Below, piece after piece: positions 59,271-64,000 of a stretch of 64,000 nt of DNA. Position 1 is the first letter of the stretch, and the number at the start of each line of letters is the position of its first letter. A program made the position numbers and the translations under genes. The notes under the pieces were generated by a model. That model saw nothing but the letters and a program-made list of their open reading frames with translations, was not told where the DNA came from and did not search any database. Source of the stretch: Gemmatimonadota bacterium (GTDB lineage Bacteria > Gemmatimonadota > Gemmatimonadetes > Gemmatimonadales > GWC2-71-9); contig VGVQ01000003.1 in assembly GCA_016874005.1 (NCBI GenBank), positions 99,019-163,018 on the forward strand. The letters run 5' to 3'.

Positions 59271-60827
59271 GTGGTCGAGTCGCTCGAGGGCACCCTGGTG
59301 GCTCCCGAGCGCCTCTGGCATCTGGTCGACGGCCGGCCGGAGCAGGTCTTCGGCGCCCCGGTCGATTGGACTCCGGCGATTCCCCGCCACGCCGGCCTGG
59401 TGCTCACCCCCGATGGCCCCCGCTGGTTCGCGCCGATCGACGCCGAGCCGGGCCTGTGGCTCGAGGGGCCGGCTCACGATGGCGGTGCGGCGCCCGCGCC
59501 CGCCGCGGCAATCGTGGTCATCGCCCAGTCGCTCCGGGCCGAACGAGAGATCGTTCGGCTCTGTCAGGAACTGGCCACTCGCTACGAAGAAGTCGACCTG
59601 CTCTACACCATCAGCGAGATCCTGGGTCAGACCGTGCAGCTCGACGAGTCGGCCCGGGTCATCATCCGCGCGGTCAGCAGCGTCGTGGGAGCTCGCCGGG
59701 CGTCGATCGTGGTGTTCGACGAAAGGGCCAAGGCCCTGCGAACCGTGGCGGCCCAGGGGATCCCGCCGGGTCGCGCCGGGGTGATCCAACTCGACGATCC
59801 GGATTCGATCGCCGCTCGGGTCTTCCGGGAGCAGAAACCGCTGATCGGCGACCCCGTCGATGGGGTGATCCTGTCGCCCGGGCGGGAAGAGCGCGGATAC
59901 CAGGGAACCGCTTTCATGAGCGTGCCGATCACCTACGCTGCCCCTGGGGGGCGAGCGCGGTGCATCGGAGTGATCAATCTCACCGACCGAATCGGCGGTG
60001 ACCGGTTCGGGCCCACCGACCGAAAGCTGATCTCCGCGATCGCGAGCCAGATCGGGGCCGCGCTCGAGAACGCTCGATTGGTGGCCCGCGATCGGGAGCA
60101 GCAACGACTGGAACGCGAGCTGGAGCTCGCCAAACATCTCCAGCAGAGCCTGCTCCCGTCGCCGGCGGTGCTGGCGGGCGATGCCCAGGTCGGAGTGCGG
60201 TGCCTGTCTCTCGAGTCGGTGGGTGGCGACTTCTACACCTTCAACCGGCTCGGCGGGGGCCGGGTCGGGGTGATGGTGGGCGATGTCAGCTCTCACGGAT
60301 TCTCGGCCGCGCTGCTGATGGCCTCCGCCGTGTCGGCCGCCGGCATCCACGCCTCGGCCGTCAGCGCGCCTGACCAGGTTCTTGCGGCCCTCGCGGGGAG
60401 CTTGGCCGATGAACTGGCCGCCTCGGAGAGCCATATCACCGCCTTCTATGCCATGGTCGATCCCGCGATCGGGCGGCTGGTTTACGCCAACGCGGGCCAC
60501 CCCCACGCCTTTCGGATCGGGCCCGCCGGTGAGGTGACCCGGCTCGAGGCGACCACGCCACCGCTGGGCCTCGGCCCCCAGGACGACCGCGGGTCGCGGG
60601 CGATTCCCTGGGCCCCAGGCGACGATCTCCTCTGCGTCTGGACCGATGGTCTCACCGACGCGGTCAACAAGGCCGGGGAGCGATACGGTGAAGAGCGGAT
60701 CGTCGAAGCCCTGGCGGCCCGCCGGCGTGATCACCCCGAAGCGATCGTGGCGGCGGTGCTGAGCGCGGTCGACCGGTTCGCGCCGACGGCTACCGACGAT
60801 CGGACCTTGCTGGTTCTTCGAGTGTGA
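59271..60827 (+). CDS. GAF domain + PP2C SpoIIE/RsbU-type serine phosphatase
   Basis: GAF region, LELAKHLQQSLLPS linker, GGDFYTFNRL...VGDVSSHGFSAALLMA, VYANAGHPHAFRI, WTDGLTDAVN; start GTG inferred. Confidence 0.9.
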   Translation: MVESLEGTLVAPERLWHLVDGRPEQVFGAPVDWTPAIPRHAGLVLTPDGPRWFAPIDAEPGLWLEGPAHDGGAAPAPAAAIVVIAQSLRAEREIVRLCQELATRYEEVDLLYTISEILGQTVQLDESARVIIRAVSSVVGARRASIVVFDERAKALRTVAAQGIPPGRAGVIQLDDPDSIAARVFREQKPLIGDPVDGVILSPGREERGYQGTAFMSVPITYAAPGGRARCIGVINLTDRIGGDRFGPTDRKLISAIASQIGAALENARLVARDREQQRLERELELAKHLQQSLLPSPAVLAGDAQVGVRCLSLESVGGDFYTFNRLGGGRVGVMVGDVSSHGFSAALLMASAVSAAGIHASAVSAPDQVLAALAGSLADELAASESHITAFYAMVDPAIGRLVYANAGHPHAFRIGPAGEVTRLEATTPPLGLGPQDDRGSRAIPWAPGDDLLCVWTDGLTDAVNKAGERYGEERIVEALAARRRDHPEAIVAAVLSAVDRFAPTATDDRTLLVLRV

Positions 60828-61627
60828 TCTCGAGACCGAAGAAGGCCCTCGGCCAACATTTCCTGACCGACCCCCGGATCCTCGCCCGGATCGCCGATCA
60901 ACTCGAGGCGGCTCCGGGTGAGGTGGTGCTCGAGATTGGTCCGGGGCGGGGGGCGCTGACCGGAGAATTGGCTCGTCGAGGCCTGGCCGTCATCGCGATC
61001 GAGCGCGATACCACTCTGGTGCCCGCCTTGGTCGGGAGGTGGCCCAACGTCCGAGTGGTGGAGGGAGACGCCCTCGCGCTGGACTGGCGAGCGACGGCGG
61101 GCGTCGTCTCCGGCCAGCGCTGGTTCGTCATCGGCAACATTCCCTATAACATCACCTCGCCCCTGATCGAACGGGCGATCGACGCCGCGCCGGCTTCGAT
61201 CGTCCTCCTGATCCAGAAGGAAGTCGCCCAACGGCTCGGGGCGCTGCCCGGGACAGCGCAGTATGGGGCGCTCACGGTCGGGGTCGGGGCCCGAGCCAAG
61301 ATCGAGGTGGCCTTCAGCGTGCCGGCCGGAGCCTTCCATCCGCGCCCCAAGGTCGACAGCGCCGTGGTCCGCCTGCGGCCGATTTCCGAGGCAGTGACCG
61401 ATCCCCGTTTCCGACGGCTGGTCGTCGGCCTCTTCGGGGCCCGCCGCAAGCAGTTGGGCCGAGCGCTTCGGACTGTGCTCGGTGTCGAGCCGCCGGTGGC
61501 CGCCCGCCTCCTCGACCGGGCCGGGCTCGACGCGACTGAGCGACCGGAGACCTTGGATGTCGCGGCGTTCCGCCGGCTGTTTGCCGCGATCGTTGACGAG
61601 GGGAGGGCCGCACCACTAACTTTGTGA
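60824..61627 (+). CDS. rsmA: 16S rRNA dimethyladenosine transferase RsmA/KsgA
   Basis: KKALGQHFLTDPRILARI; LEIGPGRGALT; IGNIPYNITSPLI. Confidence 0.95.
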   Translation: MISRPKKALGQHFLTDPRILARIADQLEAAPGEVVLEIGPGRGALTGELARRGLAVIAIERDTTLVPALVGRWPNVRVVEGDALALDWRATAGVVSGQRWFVIGNIPYNITSPLIERAIDAAPASIVLLIQKEVAQRLGALPGTAQYGALTVGVGARAKIEVAFSVPAGAFHPRPKVDSAVVRLRPISEAVTDPRFRRLVVGLFGARRKQLGRALRTVLGVEPPVAARLLDRAGLDATERPETLDVAAFRRLFAAIVDEGRAAPLTL

Positions 61628-61639
61628 AAACTTTCACAA
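61622..61639. promoter_or_regulatory. Rex operator (redox-responsive)
   Basis: TTGTGAAAACTTTCACAA, matches TTGTGAnnnnnnTCACAA Rex consensus, immediately upstream of rex ATG. Confidence 0.85.
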
Positions 61640-61641
61640 TA

Positions 61642-62262
61642 ATGAAGACCATCGCCGATGCCACGGTGCGACGCCTGTCGCTGTACCTCCGTTTCCTGGA
61701 GGACTTTCGGCATGAGGGCGCTTCGACGGTCAGCTCGGGGGCGTTGGCCGCCAAGGGTGGGACGACGTCAGCCCAGGTACGGAAGGACCTCTCGTTCTTC
61801 GGCTCGTTCGGAAAGCGGGGTCTCGGTTACCCAGTCAACCAACTGATCAAACGACTTCGCGATATCCTGGGCCTCGGGCGCCGATACCGCGTGGTGGTCG
61901 TCGGCGCCGGCAAGATCGGGAACGCCTTGATTCAGTATCCGGGGTTCGGTGAGCGAGGGTTCGATATCGTCGCGATCTTCGACAACGACCCGGCCAAGAT
62001 CGGGCAGCAGTGGAACGACCTGACGGTTCGAGACGCCGCCCACCTGGAACGCGATTGCGGGCAGCTCGAGCCGGACATTGGCGTCATCGTGACCCCGGGG
62101 GAGGTGGCCCAACAGATCGCCGACCGGCTGGTGAAGGCCGGTCTCACGGCGATCCTCAACTTCACTCCGGTGCAGCTGACGGTTCCCGCTCGGGTGACTG
62201 TCAAAGGCGTCAACCTGGTGCTCGAGCTCGAGGCCCTCTCCTTCGCTCTCGCCAGCAAGTAA
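61642..62262 (+). CDS. rex: Redox-sensing transcriptional repressor Rex
   Basis: RRLSLYLRFLEDF; TSAQVRKDLSFFGSFGKRGLGYPVNQLIKRL; VVVVGAGKIGNALIQYPGF; ATG 61642 preferred over GTG 61624. Confidence 0.95.
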   Translation: MKTIADATVRRLSLYLRFLEDFRHEGASTVSSGALAAKGGTTSAQVRKDLSFFGSFGKRGLGYPVNQLIKRLRDILGLGRRYRVVVVGAGKIGNALIQYPGFGERGFDIVAIFDNDPAKIGQQWNDLTVRDAAHLERDCGQLEPDIGVIVTPGEVAQQIADRLVKAGLTAILNFTPVQLTVPARVTVKGVNLVLELEALSFALASK

Positions 62263-62275
62263 TTAGCTTCATCCC

Positions 62276-63508
62276 ATGCCGGCCGTTCGCGTGACATCTG
62301 AGCTCGGGTCGTTGGACGCGGTCTTGGTCCATACTCCCGGCAAGGAGCTCGAGGCCGTCACCCCCGGGACACGAGAAGACTTCCTCTACGACGACCTCAT
62401 CGGGCTCGAAGTCTCGGCGAGAGAACATGCCCGGTTGAAGGCCGTTCTCCAGCGATTTGCGAAGGTGTACGAGATCGGGGACCTCTTGGTCGAGGTGCTC
62501 AAGAAGCCGGAGGCCCGGGAGTTCGTGATCTCGCGGACCATGGACGTGGTGCCATCCGAGCCGCTCGCCAAACAACTGGCGACCTTGAGTCCCAGAGCGC
62601 TGGTGCAGATGGTGGTCCATGGGCTGGAGGAAACCCCCGGCCCGATCGCCTCGGCGCTCAACGAATCCGGTTTCACGCTGCCGCCGCTGCCGAACCTGTT
62701 CTTTCCCCGGGACATCGGGATGGTCATCGGCGACCATGCGGTCGTCGGGTCGATGCGATTCGGGGTGCGCTGGACCGAAGAGCTGCTCATCAAGGCCCTC
62801 TTCCTGTTCCACCCCGAGCTCGGCAACGCGGGGCTGCTCTACGACGGCTCCGAGGAACGGCGCTACAACTACACCCTCGAGGGTGGTGATGTCCACGTGC
62901 TCCGCGAAGACCTCGTGGTCATGGGGTTCAGCGAGCGAAGCAGCCCGGCCGCGCTCGACCAGTTGACCGACGTGCTGTTCAGGACCACCCGGGTCACCGA
63001 CGCCGTGGTGGTGGTGATGCCGCGTCTCGAGACCGCGATTCACCTCGACATGCTGTTCACCCATGTCGACCGCGATCTGTGCGTCGTCCATTCTCCGGCC
63101 TTCATCGGGCCCGAGCGCCTCACGGTGCTGCACCGGCGGAAAGGGCAGGCGAAGGTGCGCGAGATGCCGGACCTGTTCGCGGCCCTCAAGCGGGTTGGTC
63201 TTCCGGTGCTGCCGATCTTGGCGGGCGGCTCGCGGCGGCTTAGCCAGGAGCGAGAGCAGTGGGCCTCGGGCTGTAACTTTTTCGCAGTCGAGCCTGGTGT
63301 CATCCTCAGCTACGCGCGCAACGTCAAGACCCTCGCGGAGTTGGAGCGAGCCGGATTCCGAGCGATCAGTGCCGGCGATTTCCTCAAGATGGAACGGACG
63401 CGGCTCACCGGGCGGACCGTAATCACCATCCCCGGGGGCGAGTTGGTCCGTGGCGGCGGCGGTCCCCGCTGTATGACTCTCCCGATTCGGCGGCGAGACA
63501 TTTGGTGA
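62276..63508 (+). CDS. arcA: Arginine deiminase
   Basis: NLFFPRDIG; EGGDVHVL; C-terminal catalytic Cys motif GGGGPRCMTLPIRR. Confidence 0.93.
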   Translation: MPAVRVTSELGSLDAVLVHTPGKELEAVTPGTREDFLYDDLIGLEVSAREHARLKAVLQRFAKVYEIGDLLVEVLKKPEAREFVISRTMDVVPSEPLAKQLATLSPRALVQMVVHGLEETPGPIASALNESGFTLPPLPNLFFPRDIGMVIGDHAVVGSMRFGVRWTEELLIKALFLFHPELGNAGLLYDGSEERRYNYTLEGGDVHVLREDLVVMGFSERSSPAALDQLTDVLFRTTRVTDAVVVVMPRLETAIHLDMLFTHVDRDLCVVHSPAFIGPERLTVLHRRKGQAKVREMPDLFAALKRVGLPVLPILAGGSRRLSQEREQWASGCNFFAVEPGVILSYARNVKTLAELERAGFRAISAGDFLKMERTRLTGRTVITIPGGELVRGGGGPRCMTLPIRRRDIW

Positions 63509-64000
63509 GCGGGTTGGCCGCGGTACCCGTCGGAACCCTCGCGGACCGGGCCATCGAACTGCTCACTGCCGGGCCGCAGGCGGCGCCGGTATTGACCAGG
63601 CAGGTGTTCGGGATGCCGCGCGCCCCCGATGCCGTCGCGGAGCGGCTGACCCTGGCCCTGCTCGGGGCGGACCCGAGGGTTCGCCGGCTCCACGACGGTC
63701 GCTGGGGGATCGTCGCGCAGGCGGCCGGATCGCCGCTGATCGACGACGCGGCCTTCGCGGTCGTCGACGTGGAGACGACCGGCAGCCATGCCGGCGGGCG
63801 AGATCGGATTACCGAGGTGGCGGTCGCGGTAGTGCAGGGTCCCCGGGCCGAGCTGGTGTACCAGTCGCTCGTCAACCCGGAGCGGCCGATCCCTTCGGTG
63901 GTGACGGCGGTCACCCGGATCAGCGACGCCATGGTTCGCGACGCGCCGGTGTTCGGGGACATCGCCGACGGGCTGCTCGAGGTGTTGGCCGGCAGGGTGT
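63505..64000 (+). CDS. DnaQ-like exonuclease / DNA polymerase III epsilon-type protein (3' end cut by window)
   Basis: FAVVDVETTGSHAGGRDRITEVAVAVVQG exonuclease motif I; GTG start overlapping arcA stop. Confidence 0.85.
   Translation, partial: MSGLAAVPVGTLADRAIELLTAGPQAAPVLTRQVFGMPRAPDAVAERLTLALLGADPRVRRLHDGRWGIVAQAAGSPLIDDAAFAVVDVETTGSHAGGRDRITEVAVAVVQGPRAELVYQSLVNPERPIPSVVTAVTRISDAMVRDAPVFGDIADGLLEVLAGRV

Noticed and set aside
61624-61641. GTG start of rex giving MKTFTI extension
   Set aside because: These bases form the Rex operator; ATG at 61642 yields the typical Rex N-terminus
1-64000. CRISPR arrays, prophage, transposons or rRNA genes
   Set aside because: No regularly spaced direct repeats, transposase, integrase, phage structural genes or rRNA sequence recognised

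Overview
The window is a GC-rich, gene-dense bacterial chromosome segment of about 60 protein-coding genes, mostly in tight + strand operons with 1-4 nt overlaps. Gene content (DUF4321, many TPR proteins, outer-membrane LPS genes, a PEP-CTERM protein) suggests a Gram-negative, probably a Gemmatimonadota-like lineage; this is inference only. Most of it is housekeeping: Tat/LptD, recA-recX-alaS, acc genes, ftsK, obg-dprA, hrcA-dnaJ-prmA-rsmE, rpsU-mutS2-dnaG, recJ-rsmD-coaD, rsmA-rex-arcA. There are two tRNAs, and no rRNA, CRISPR array or transposase was recognised. Most interesting observations: (i) one uninterrupted ORF joins TatC to an LptD-like protein through an internal signal-peptide-like segment; (ii) a tail-to-tail junction of a truncated asparagine synthetase and a truncated polysaccharide-export gene; (iii) a perfect Rex-type operator overlapping the ksgA stop and rex start, with arcA directly downstream; (iv) a PEP-CTERM gene between two tRNAs with a candidate sigma-54 promoter; (v) a single-base frameshift in pilT, which sits between accB and accC; (vi) an in-frame NNG-TTA-GGN context shared by many rare TTA codons; (vii) a three-gene partner-switching cassette; (viii) a perfect 34-bp palindrome. 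Several of these (i, ii, v) could be assembly or sequencing errors and need read-level checks.
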